Assembly: GCA_009841105.1 (NCBI GenBank)
Contig: VXMM01000026.1
Coordinates: 1 to 44,730 of the forward strand
Length of the DNA: 44,730 nt
Origin: Acidimicrobiia bacterium
GTDB lineage: Bacteria; Actinomycetota; Acidimicrobiia; Spongiisociales; Spongiisociaceae
Reading direction: 5' to 3'
In this document: in pieces, positions 7,969 through 15,520 of the stretch
Layout: each line of letters opens with the position of its first letter
How positions within the stretch are numbered: position 1 is the first letter of the stretch
The notes under the pieces: generated by a model
Database searches by the model: none
What the model saw: the letters and a program-made list of their open reading frames with translations, nothing else
Told to the model about the DNA's origin: nothing
Position numbers and translations under genes: made by a program

Positions 7969-9290
7969 CAACCGGCCGGGACCCATTCGGACCGCGTGTC
8001 GGTAGCCGGATCGGCCCCCGCGGAGTCGGCGGCGCGGAATACCGGCGGGCCGTGGCCGGCAACTGGCACTCCATCGGCCTGCCCCCGGATGCGCTCTCGG
8101 AGATCGAAGCTGCCGGGATCGTTCTTCCCGACCTCGACGTGGTACGCCGCTACCGGCTTGACCGGGTGCGGGCTCGGTTGCGGCAACTGGACTACGCGGG
8201 GATCGTCCTCTACGACCCGGTTCACATCCGCTACGCGTCCGACACCACCAACATGTCTCTCTGGACCGCTCACAACCCGTGCCGGTACCTGTGGGTGGGC
8301 GCCGAGGGTCCCATGATCCTCTTCGACTACGGCGATGCGGCCTTCCTGGCGGGACACGCACCATTGGTCGAAGAGGTACGGCCGGCCACCCAGTGGATGT
8401 ACGAGCTGTCGGGAATCGAGATGGACCGGAACCTGCGCCGATGGTCCGCTGAACTGGCCTCCGTCGTGGCGGAATACGGTGGGGGGAACCGTCGGGTGGC
8501 GATCGATCGGGCGAGTCCCGACGCCATTCACGCCCTGGAGGGGCGGGGACTCGAACTCCGCAACGGCGGGGAGGTCATGGAGGTGGCCCGATCCGTCAAG
8601 AGCGCCGAGGAGATCACGCTGCTGAAGGCGGCGACCGTCGTAACCGATCGCTCCCTCGACGCGATGCGGGCGGCGCTCGAACCGGGCATCAGCGAAATTG
8701 AGCTATGGGCCGTGCTCCACTCGGAGAATGTCCGCCGCGGTGGCGAGTGGCTCGAGACCCGGCTGCTGTCCTCCGGCCCCCGCACCAACCCGTGGTTCCA
8801 GGAGGCGTCCGCCCGCGTGATCGAGGACGGTGACCTTGTGGCTTTCGACACCGACCTGATCGGCCCGTTCGGGATGTGCGTGGACATCTCGAGAACGTGG
8901 ATCGCCGGGGACAGACCGCCGAATGCCCACCAACTCGATGTGTTCGGGCGGGCAGAGGAGATGATCCACCACAACATGGCGATGCTCCGTCCCGGCATCA
9001 CGTTCCGCGAACTGACCTTCGATACCTACGTGCCGGATGTGGAGCAGTTCCGCCACTACACCACCCAGTTCCACGGGGTCGGAATGGCGGACGAGTGGCC
9101 GATGATCGTCTATCCCGACACCTGGGACCAGTCCGGCTGGGATGGCGTGGTCGAGGCCGGAATGGTGATGTGCGTCGAGTCCTTCGTGGGTCGGTGGGGC
9201 CGGGGGGAGGGCGTCAAGCTGGAGCAGCAGGTGGTGGTTACCGATCGCGGGGCCGAGCTCCTTTCCGGCTACCCTCTCGGGCTGCGATGA
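7965..9290 (+). CDS. dddP: DddP-like M24-family protein (candidate DMSP lyase)
   Basis: A 441-residue creatinase/M24-fold protein that follows the DddP pattern over its length, for example IRYASDTTNM, HNPCRY, RGGEWLETRLL, SGPRTNPWFQE and FDTDLIG. DddP cleaves dimethylsulfoniopropionate to acrylate and dimethyl sulfide, using two metal ions in place of the peptidase function. The metal ligands I recall for the Roseobacter enzyme (Asp295, Asp297, Asp307, His371, Glu406, Glu421) have counterparts here at D295, D297, D307, H370, E405 and E420. The proposed catalytic Asp corresponds to D376 in HGVGMADEWP. The ATG at 7965 overlaps the stop of a small upstream frame. The sarcosine oxidase genes follow 13 bases downstream. 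A relative acting on another methylated or amino compound cannot be excluded. Confidence 0.72.
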   Translation: MTTGRDPFGPRVGSRIGPRGVGGAEYRRAVAGNWHSIGLPPDALSEIEAAGIVLPDLDVVRRYRLDRVRARLRQLDYAGIVLYDPVHIRYASDTTNMSLWTAHNPCRYLWVGAEGPMILFDYGDAAFLAGHAPLVEEVRPATQWMYELSGIEMDRNLRRWSAELASVVAEYGGGNRRVAIDRASPDAIHALEGRGLELRNGGEVMEVARSVKSAEEITLLKAATVVTDRSLDAMRAALEPGISEIELWAVLHSENVRRGGEWLETRLLSSGPRTNPWFQEASARVIEDGDLVAFDTDLIGPFGMCVDISRTWIAGDRPPNAHQLDVFGRAEEMIHHNMAMLRPGITFRELTFDTYVPDVEQFRHYTTQFHGVGMADEWPMIVYPDTWDQSGWDGVVEAGMVMCVESFVGRWGRGEGVKLEQQVVVTDRGAELLSGYPLGLR

Positions 9291-9303
9291 CGCACCGGCT
9301 CAG

Positions 9304-11493
9304 GTGATCGACTTCGAGGGGACGCAGGTCCCCTTCGAAGAGGGTGACACGGTCCTTACAGCTGTCCTCAGAGCCGGTCTGTGGCCGTGGGGCGGATGCC
9401 TCTGTTCCGAGGGGGACTGCCCCTACTGCCTGGTCACCCTCGAGGGAGTCTCGTACGTCCGCGCCTGCCGGACGCCGGCCGTCGAGGGCCTGAAGGTTGC
9501 TCCGCATCCATCCGGCGGGTACCCGGCCCTTCCATCGTCCACTCCACCGCCCACCGGTGAGAGTGCGGTCGGCTTCGAGATGGTCCATTGCGACACCGTG
9601 GTGATCGGCCAGGGCCGCTCGGGGAGGAAGGCGGCCGCCGAGGCCAGGGAAAGGGGCCGCCGGGTGGTCACCCTCGAGGCGCGGGCCGGCAGGGAAGCGG
9701 TCGGTGTCTACCCCGGGCCCGAGGTGGTGGCCCGGACACGGGATGGCATGGCGAGGATCTTCAGCGCGGAGGTCGTGGTCGCGACGGGGTCGGTCGAGCT
9801 GCAGCCCGTCTGTCCCGGTAACCAACTGACCGGCATCCTGACCAGGCGCGCCGCCGAGCGGCTGGCGGCTTCGGGAGTCGATCTGGGAAGGGCGGTGTCG
9901 GTGGGCCGGCCACCGGAGGGAGTGGATTGCCAGCCCGCCCGGGGCAGGCTGGTCCGCTTCGAGGGGGAAGGAACCGTGGAACGGGTGGTGACCGTCGACG
10001 ACGGTACCGGCGCCGAACGCACTTACTCCTGCGATACGGCCGTGGTCGGCCTCGGATCGGGTCCGAGGGACACGCTCGCCCGGATGGCCCACGGCTTGCC
10101 GGGAGCGAGCTCGGTGGGCAGTGCCGCCGGATGTCTTGACCGGCCGCCCGTGCCCGAGGAGGGCGTCGTGTGCCCGTGTTCCGAAGTGACGGCGGACGAC
10201 CTGCGGTCGGTGTGGAACCGTGGATTTCGCGAGTTGGAGTTGATCAAGCGGTCGACATTGGCGGGTACGGGCGCCTGCCAGGGGGCCGTCTGCATGCCGC
10301 ATGTGCGTAGCTTCGTGGCCGCCGGCGGCCAGGAACTGCCTCCGTCGTTCACCGCTCGCCCGGTGGTTACCCAGATCACGATGGGCGAGGCCGCAGCGGG
10401 TTGGTACCACCATCCAGACCGGCGGACAGCCCTCCATGACGAGCATCTTGCTCTGGGGGCCAGGATGGAGCGATCCGGGGGTTGGCTCAGACCCTGGACC
10501 TACGAAGATGCGGACCGCGAGTACTGGGCGGTCCGGACCGGTGTGTCGATCTGCGACGTGAGCACCCTGGGCAAGTTCCTGGTATCGGGTCCCGACGCGG
10601 ACGCGTTCCTCGAGCGCATCTACCCGACCACCATCACGCCGCTCCGCCCGGGCCGGGCGAAGTATGTCCTGGCTCTCGACGAGCGCGGATACGTGTTCGA
10701 TGACGGGCTGGTGTGCCGCGAGGGCGCGAACCGGTTCCTGCTCACTGCCACATCGGCCGGCGCCGGTCACTTCGAGATGTGGCTGCGGGACTGGGCGGAG
10801 GCTTGGGGGATGGACGTGAGGATCCTGGACCGAACCGGGTCCTGGGGTGCCATAAATGTGACCGGGCCCTTATCCGGCGAGCTCCTTTCCCGGCTCGGCG
10901 CCGCTGATCGGCTACCGCCTTTCATGGGTCACACGGACATGGAGGTGGCGGGTGTCGCGTGCCGGGTCATGAGGCTGAGCTTCACGGGCGAGATCTCCTA
11001 CGAACTCCACCACCAGGCGAGCCGGTCGCGTGATCTCTGGCGTGCCTTGATGGACTCCGGCGCGGACCTGTATGTCTGGCCGCACGGGCTGGAGGTGCTG
11101 GAGGAGTTGCGTCTCGAGAAGGGCCACATTCTGGTGGGGGTGGACAGCCTGCCCGACTCCACGCCCCGCCGGTTAGGCCATGGCTGGGCGGTCCGGATGG
11201 ACAAGGCGGACTTCCTGGGTCGCCTCGCGGTGGCCCGGACCTCCCGGATGGAACTGGACAAGGTGCTCGTGGGCTTGGAGGTGGACGGGGATCCGCCACT
11301 CCAGGGCGCCATCCTGCGTGTGAAGGGCGACTACGCCGGGTTCGTAACTTCCAGCACCTGGTCCCGCGTGCTGGGCCGCTCGGTGATGCTGGCCTGGCTC
11401 CAGGCGAGAGACGGAGGGTTTGGTGGCGACATCATGATCGATGGACGCCCGGCTCGGAGGGTGGCGCTTCCCTTCTACGATCCGGAGGGTTGA
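9304..11493 (+). CDS. soxA: Heterotetrameric sarcosine oxidase subunit alpha-like
   Basis: This is the alpha-subunit type of sarcosine oxidase, which demethylates sarcosine (or a related N-methyl amino acid) and transfers the C1 unit to tetrahydrofolate. Domains in order: an N-terminal 2Fe-2S/Fer2_4-like segment with cysteines at about 32, 34, 39, 42 and 55; a dinucleotide-binding motif GQGRSGRKAA at about 99-108; a BFD-like Cys segment CPCSEV and GACQGAVC; and a C-terminal GcvT/aminomethyltransferase domain from about residue 395. At 729 residues it is clearly shorter than the usual 950-1000, and the nucleotide-binding part looks abbreviated. The start GTG 9304 comes 13 bases after the dddP stop. 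The beta, gamma-like and delta genes follow. Confidence 0.78.
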   Translation: MIDFEGTQVPFEEGDTVLTAVLRAGLWPWGGCLCSEGDCPYCLVTLEGVSYVRACRTPAVEGLKVAPHPSGGYPALPSSTPPPTGESAVGFEMVHCDTVVIGQGRSGRKAAAEARERGRRVVTLEARAGREAVGVYPGPEVVARTRDGMARIFSAEVVVATGSVELQPVCPGNQLTGILTRRAAERLAASGVDLGRAVSVGRPPEGVDCQPARGRLVRFEGEGTVERVVTVDDGTGAERTYSCDTAVVGLGSGPRDTLARMAHGLPGASSVGSAAGCLDRPPVPEEGVVCPCSEVTADDLRSVWNRGFRELELIKRSTLAGTGACQGAVCMPHVRSFVAAGGQELPPSFTARPVVTQITMGEAAAGWYHHPDRRTALHDEHLALGARMERSGGWLRPWTYEDADREYWAVRTGVSICDVSTLGKFLVSGPDADAFLERIYPTTITPLRPGRAKYVLALDERGYVFDDGLVCREGANRFLLTATSAGAGHFEMWLRDWAEAWGMDVRILDRTGSWGAINVTGPLSGELLSRLGAADRLPPFMGHTDMEVAGVACRVMRLSFTGEISYELHHQASRSRDLWRALMDSGADLYVWPHGLEVLEELRLEKGHILVGVDSLPDSTPRRLGHGWAVRMDKADFLGRLAVARTSRMELDKVLVGLEVDGDPPLQGAILRVKGDYAGFVTSSTWSRVLGRSVMLAWLQARDGGFGGDIMIDGRPARRVALPFYDPEG

Positions 11494-11494
11494 C

Positions 11495-11902
11495 GTGTCC
11501 GCGCCTGAACGCTTCGAGCGGCTGGAGGCCACCAGGATCGTGGCCGCACCCGGGGCGCTCGACGAAATCGATTCGCCGGACGGCGGGCGCCTGTTGCGCC
11601 TCGCGCCTGACGACCTGCTCGTGCTGCCGCCCCCTGAGCGGGTCGAGGTGGCCGACCCGTACGCCATCATCGAGCCCGAGGCCGGATTCTCGGCAGCGTG
11701 GTTCGATCGTTCCGAACTGGCCCGCCTGCAAGCCGTGTCGGGCTGGGAGTTCCCCGTGCGGTGTCCGGAGTTCGCACAGGGGCATCTTGCCGGCGTACCG
11801 GTCAAGATGCTCTTCGACGAGGGCGGAGTCCTCGTCCTGGTCCCGGCTGTGCTGGCGCACCATCTGGAGGAGCGTCTCGGTCTGGGAGAGCGGGCGGAGT
11901 GA
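11495..11902 (+). CDS. soxG: Sarcosine oxidase gamma-subunit-like protein
   Basis: A 135-residue protein with a segment RLLRLAPDDLLVL that resembles the SoxG/YgfZ-type fold. It is encoded exactly where a gamma subunit is expected, between the alpha and beta genes. It is somewhat short for SoxG. The start GTG 11495 is one base after the soxA stop and the end overlaps the beta start by four bases (GTGA), so the genes are translated together. The assignment rests more on position than on strong motifs. Confidence 0.5.
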   Translation: MSAPERFERLEATRIVAAPGALDEIDSPDGGRLLRLAPDDLLVLPPPERVEVADPYAIIEPEAGFSAAWFDRSELARLQAVSGWEFPVRCPEFAQGHLAGVPVKMLFDEGGVLVLVPAVLAHHLEERLGLGERAE

Positions 11903-13113
11903 ACGAGTTCATCGAAGCCCAGGTGTCCTTCGGTTGGGAGGATCTGCGGTCGTCCTACGACGTGGTGATCGTAGGCGGAGGCGGGCATGGCCTGTCGACC
12001 GCCTATCACCTGGCGACCCGCCACGGCATAACCAACGTGGCGGTCCTGGAACGCGGCTACATCGGATCCGGCAACTCCGGTCGCAACACCACCATCATCC
12101 GGGCGAACTACGGCATCCCCGAGGCGGTTCGCTTCTACCAGCGGAGCGTCGACCTCTACTCCAGGTTGGAGGAGGAGACCGGGCGCTGGATCATGCACGA
12201 CCGCAAGGGTCTCCTGTGGTTGGTCCACGGGACTCCCGGTACCCGCCACGAGCGGGCCCGATCCATCGTCAACCAGGCCTTCGGAGCCGACACGGTCTAC
12301 GTGACCCCGGAGGAGGTGCGGCAGATCTGTCCGGATGTGGACCTGAACGCAGGGGGAGGTGAGTTCCGGGTGACGGGGGGCTCGTACAGTCCCCACGCCG
12401 CCACGGCGCGCCATGATCGGGTGGTGTGGGCGCTGGCGGAGGGCGCTATGAAGCGGGGGGTCCACGTCCACCAGCGAGCCGCCGTGACCGGCCTGCTCAA
12501 GTCAGGAGACCGGGTCACGGGTGTCCTGACCGACCGGGGACCGGTGGCGGCAGGCGTGGTCGTGAGCGCGGTGGGAGGTCATGTGTCGACCCTGGCGGCC
12601 ATGGCCGGGGTGCGGCTACCGATCCGGACCCATCCTCTCCAGGCGTTCGTCACCAACCACTACGCTCGATCCTTCCGTCCCATCGTCGCCTCGGCAGGCA
12701 TGGGTTTCTACGTCAGCCAGACGCCTAGGGGAGAGATGCTCCTGGGTTCCGCTATCGACCGTCAGCCGAGCTACTCGTACCGTTCGAGCTACGAGTTCCT
12801 GTCCTACTGTTCGCTTCCCGCGGTGACACTTCTACCGTTTCTGCGGAACCTGACGATCCTGCGCCAGTGGGCCGGTGTCTGTGACATGTCGGTCGACATG
12901 TCCCCGATCATGGGATACACCGGGGTGGACGGCTTCCTGGTCACGACGGGCTGGGGAACGTGGGGTTTCAAGGGAATACCCGCCGGCGGCGAGCAGATGG
13001 CGGAACTCATAGCCACGGATCGCACGCCCGAGTTGATCGCCCCGTTCTCCCTGAACCGCTTCAAGGAGGACAGGCTGTTGTTCGACCCCGGTTCGACGGG
13101 GACGACCCACTGA
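11899..13113 (+). CDS. soxB: Sarcosine oxidase subunit beta-like
   Basis: The FAD-containing beta subunit, 404 residues, which carries out the amine oxidation. The dinucleotide-binding motif is GGGGHGLSTAYHLA (about residues 26-39), followed by ERGYIGSGNSGRNTTIIRANY. H172 in ATARHDRVV corresponds to the histidine that binds FMN covalently in corynebacterial SoxB (His173 as I recall). The start is the GTG at 11899, overlapping the gamma-like stop. The longer frame from 11698 would run through that gene. It ends in TGATG, shared with the delta gene. Confidence 0.83.
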   Translation: MNEFIEAQVSFGWEDLRSSYDVVIVGGGGHGLSTAYHLATRHGITNVAVLERGYIGSGNSGRNTTIIRANYGIPEAVRFYQRSVDLYSRLEEETGRWIMHDRKGLLWLVHGTPGTRHERARSIVNQAFGADTVYVTPEEVRQICPDVDLNAGGGEFRVTGGSYSPHAATARHDRVVWALAEGAMKRGVHVHQRAAVTGLLKSGDRVTGVLTDRGPVAAGVVVSAVGGHVSTLAAMAGVRLPIRTHPLQAFVTNHYARSFRPIVASAGMGFYVSQTPRGEMLLGSAIDRQPSYSYRSSYEFLSYCSLPAVTLLPFLRNLTILRQWAGVCDMSVDMSPIMGYTGVDGFLVTTGWGTWGFKGIPAGGEQMAELIATDRTPELIAPFSLNRFKEDRLLFDPGSTGTTH

Positions 13114-13334
13114 TGGTCCTGCGTCTCGACTGCCCGCACTGCGGTTCCCGCCCGGTCGAGGAGTGGGTGTACGGCGAGGTCCCCGACCCTCCCGACTATC
13201 TGACCGGTGCCGAGGAGCGGGATGTGGACCGCGGCTTCATGATGAGCAACACAGAGGGAGCCCGACAAGAGCGCTGGTTCCACGCGGGCGGCTGCCGCCG
13301 CTGGCAGACCATCGGGCGGGATACAACTGTCTAG
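13113..13334 (+). CDS. soxD: Sarcosine oxidase delta subunit-like zinc protein
   Basis: A 73-residue protein beginning with the zinc-binding CPHCG motif (residues 7-11) and ending in WFHAGGCRRWQTIGRDT, both typical of SoxD, the small Zn subunit. The start ATG 13113 overlaps the beta stop by one base. It completes the A-G-B-D set, although the common gene order elsewhere is B-D-A-G. Confidence 0.82.
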   Translation: MVLRLDCPHCGSRPVEEWVYGEVPDPPDYLTGAEERDVDRGFMMSNTEGARQERWFHAGGCRRWQTIGRDTTV

Positions 13335-13349
13335 CCGGCGTGGCGCCGG
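13335..13349. terminator. Hairpin right after the sox operon
   Basis: A perfect stem CCGGCG-TGG-CGCCGG starts at the base after the soxD stop. There is no T-run, so it may be a processing or stability element, or a terminator of the GC-rich actinobacterial type. It separates the sox genes from a new promoter at 13366. Confidence 0.45.
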
Positions 13350-13365
13350 TGGGAATGCAACAGTG

Positions 13366-13395
13366 TTGACGCCCATACCGGGCCCGCCATACGCT
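13366..13395 (+). promoter_or_regulatory. Sigma70-type promoter for the SDR gene
   Basis: TTGACG (13366-13371), an 18-base spacer and TACGCT (13390-13395) form the best promoter match in the window. It drives the SDR gene with a leader of about 65 bases. Confidence 0.6.
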
Positions 13396-13466
13396 TGCAG
13401 ATAGGCGTGCGTGGCACCCCTCAACACGGGGCGCAGGCAATCGCTCCTGGGAGATGGGAGGCCGTC

Positions 13467-14243
13467 ATGATGCGTTTCGAGAATCGGGTGGCGCTGGTCA
13501 CCGGGGGGGCGTCCGGGATCGGCCGGACAACCGCCAGGGAGTTCCTCCGGGAGGGCGCCCGGGTGGTGGTGCTCGACCAGCAGCCGGTGAACCACGACAT
13601 CCTCGTTGGAGGCCTCGACTGCTCGCCCGACGCACTGCGGTCGGTGCGCGGCAGCGTGGCGCAGACGGAAGACTGCCGCCGGGCGGTGGCGGCTGCGGTC
13701 GACACGTTCGGCCGGGTCGACTGCCTGGTCAACAATGCAGCCAGCTTCGTGGTCGCAGGATTGGACGTCACCAGGGAGGAGTGGGAGGCCAGCTGGTCCA
13801 CCAACGTTCTGGGCGCTACCAACATGGTCCGGGCCGCCTTCGAACCGCTGAAGCAGGCGGGCAACGGCGTCATCGTGAACGTGGCTAGCGTGGTGGCGGG
13901 TGTCGCCAAGCCGGGCGCCTGGACCTATCACAGCACCAAGGGGGCGCTGGTGGCGATGACGATGTGCATGGCCCTCGACCTGGGCGCTCACGGCATCCGG
14001 GCCAACACGGTCAGCCCGGGATGGACCTGGACCGAAGCCACTGCCAACGTCATGGAGCGCCAGGCCTTCGAGGACTACATCGTCCCTCGCCTGATGCTCG
14101 ATCGCTGTGGCGAGACGATGGATGTGGCCAGGGCCATCCTGTTTCTCTGCAGCGACGACGCTTCGTTCATCACCGGCATCGATCTGAAGGTGGACGGCGG
14201 GTACACGGCCATGGGCCCGGAGGGCAAGGACAACCCGGTCTGA
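13467..14243 (+). CDS. Short-chain dehydrogenase/reductase (SDR)
   Basis: A classical SDR of 258 residues. It has the cofactor motif TGGASGIG (12-19), NNAAS (89-93), and the catalytic Ser141, Tyr154 and Lys158 (YHSTK). It oxidises or reduces a hydroxyl/keto group with NAD(P). I start at ATG 13467 behind GGGAGG (13455-13460). The longer frame from 13395 would begin inside the promoter. Its own promoter separates it from the sox operon, so a role in sarcosine metabolism is not implied. Confidence 0.85.
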   Translation: MMRFENRVALVTGGASGIGRTTAREFLREGARVVVLDQQPVNHDILVGGLDCSPDALRSVRGSVAQTEDCRRAVAAAVDTFGRVDCLVNNAASFVVAGLDVTREEWEASWSTNVLGATNMVRAAFEPLKQAGNGVIVNVASVVAGVAKPGAWTYHSTKGALVAMTMCMALDLGAHGIRANTVSPGWTWTEATANVMERQAFEDYIVPRLMLDRCGETMDVARAILFLCSDDASFITGIDLKVDGGYTAMGPEGKDNPV

Positions 14244-14261
14244 GTCCGGCGTGGTTCGCTA

Positions 14262-15440
14262 TCAACCGCCCTGGCTGGCGATGGCGCGGTAGAGGGCGGC
14301 CGAGAGAGCCCTGGGTCGGCGGTCCGTGCCGACCTCCATGTGGGTCTGGTTCATGGCGTAGCCGAAACCGACCTCGGCGACCGGATCCGCGTAAGCGACC
14401 GATCCTCCGATCCCCTGCATCCCGAACGCCTCATCGTTAGGTCCGAACGACAACCCTCCGGGCGTCGAACGCCCGTACCCGAGCGCCACGCGGGTCTCGC
14501 CCCCGAAGATGGCGTCGGTACCCCTGGCCTGCTCGACAGCGTGAGTGGCCACCGACTCCTCGGACACCAGGCGCACGCCGTCCAACTCGCCGCCCGCGGC
14601 CAGCATGGCGTACATCCGCGCCACGCTGCGGGCGGCGCCGACGCCGTTCACAGCCGGCATCTCGGCCGACCAGAAGTCGGGGTCGTTGGCGAGGTCGATC
14701 GGAGATCGGCGCTCCGGACCGATGAACAGGGCCGCGCCGGCAGCCTTCTCGGGTCCTCCAAGGGCCTCGACGAGGTCGAACGCGGGGTCGGGATCGTGCC
14801 GTAGCCGGGCGACCCGATCGTGATGTTCGGCCGGTAGCCCGATCCAGAAGTCGAGTCCCAGGGGGGCGGCCACCTCCTCGGCGAAGAAGGCGCCCAGCGT
14901 CCGGCCGTCGATCCGCCGCACCAGTTCCGCCACCAGCCAGCCGTAGGTGATGGAGTGGTAACCCACCCGGGTTCCCGGTTCCCAGGCGAGTGGAGCGGCG
15001 GCCAGCCTCGACGAGATCTCCCCATACCGGTGCCATCCGGCCGCAGCGTCGAAGCTCACCAGGTTCCAGTAGTCGGGGAAGGAAGGAAGTCCCAGTGTGT
15101 GGCCGAGAACCTGCCGCACCCGCGCATTACCCTTGCCCCGGGCCGCGAACTCCGGCCAGTATTCGCAAACCGGGGTGTCCAGGTCCATGAGGCCGCGGTC
15201 AACCAGCATCTGGGCCACCAGGGCGGCCGGACCCTTGGTTACCGAGAACACGGGCACCAACGTGTCCTCGAGCCACGGTCTCCCCGGGGCGGCCGTCCCG
15301 GCCCAGATGTCGACCACCGGCTCGCCTCCCACGTAGGCACAGAACTCGGCTCCCACCTCGCCCCGGACGGCGAAGTTCTCCTCGAAGGCCTCCACCACCG
15401 GCTCGAAACCGGTTGCCACCCTCCCGCTGATGTCGGTCAC
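14262..15440 (-). CDS. Serine hydrolase, beta-lactamase class C/EstB family
   Basis: A 392-residue serine hydrolase with the nucleophile motif SVTK (Ser66, Lys69) and a YHS motif typical of class C-like esterases, which hydrolyse esters or amides including small lactams and acyl amino acids. No signal peptide is apparent, so it is probably cytoplasmic and not an antibiotic-resistance enzyme. The start is GTG 15440, preceded by GGAGAG on the minus strand. The frame extends further upstream but enters the intergenic hairpin. It lies downstream of the SsuA/SsuC-like importer genes and may act on what they import. Confidence 0.8.
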   Translation of the reverse strand: MTDISGRVATGFEPVVEAFEENFAVRGEVGAEFCAYVGGEPVVDIWAGTAAPGRPWLEDTLVPVFSVTKGPAALVAQMLVDRGLMDLDTPVCEYWPEFAARGKGNARVRQVLGHTLGLPSFPDYWNLVSFDAAAGWHRYGEISSRLAAAPLAWEPGTRVGYHSITYGWLVAELVRRIDGRTLGAFFAEEVAAPLGLDFWIGLPAEHHDRVARLRHDPDPAFDLVEALGGPEKAAGAALFIGPERRSPIDLANDPDFWSAEMPAVNGVGAARSVARMYAMLAAGGELDGVRLVSEESVATHAVEQARGTDAIFGGETRVALGYGRSTPGGLSFGPNDEAFGMQGIGGSVAYADPVAEVGFGYAMNQTHMEVGTDRRPRALSAALYRAIASQGG

Positions 15441-15477
15441 TTGCTTCTCTCTCCTTTGAGCGGCCCGGTGCGCGGAA

Positions 15478-15504
15478 CAGGCCCCGGACCGGAGCCGGGG
15501 CCTG
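15478..15504 (-). terminator. Strong stem-loop between importer lipoprotein and hydrolase genes
   Basis: CAGGCCCCGG pairs perfectly with CCGGGGCCTG around a seven-base loop. It lies downstream of the leftward substrate-binding lipoprotein gene. There is no T-run, so it may stabilise the lipoprotein mRNA or partly terminate transcription before the hydrolase gene. Confidence 0.55.
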
Positions 15505-15520
15505 CTCTCGCCTGGCTGTC

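Noticed and set aside
7674-8531. 285-codon minus-strand frame over the start of dddP
   Set aside because: Most of it is antisense to dddP, and the product shows no family motif or start signal.
9238-10770. 510-codon minus-strand open frame opposite soxA
   Set aside because: It mirrors the coding strand of a clear sarcosine oxidase alpha gene and has no recognisable domain. Long antisense frames are common in GC-rich genes.
14262-15440. Beta-lactam resistance gene
   Set aside because: It lacks a signal peptide and follows the EstB-type esterase pattern in a catabolic context.
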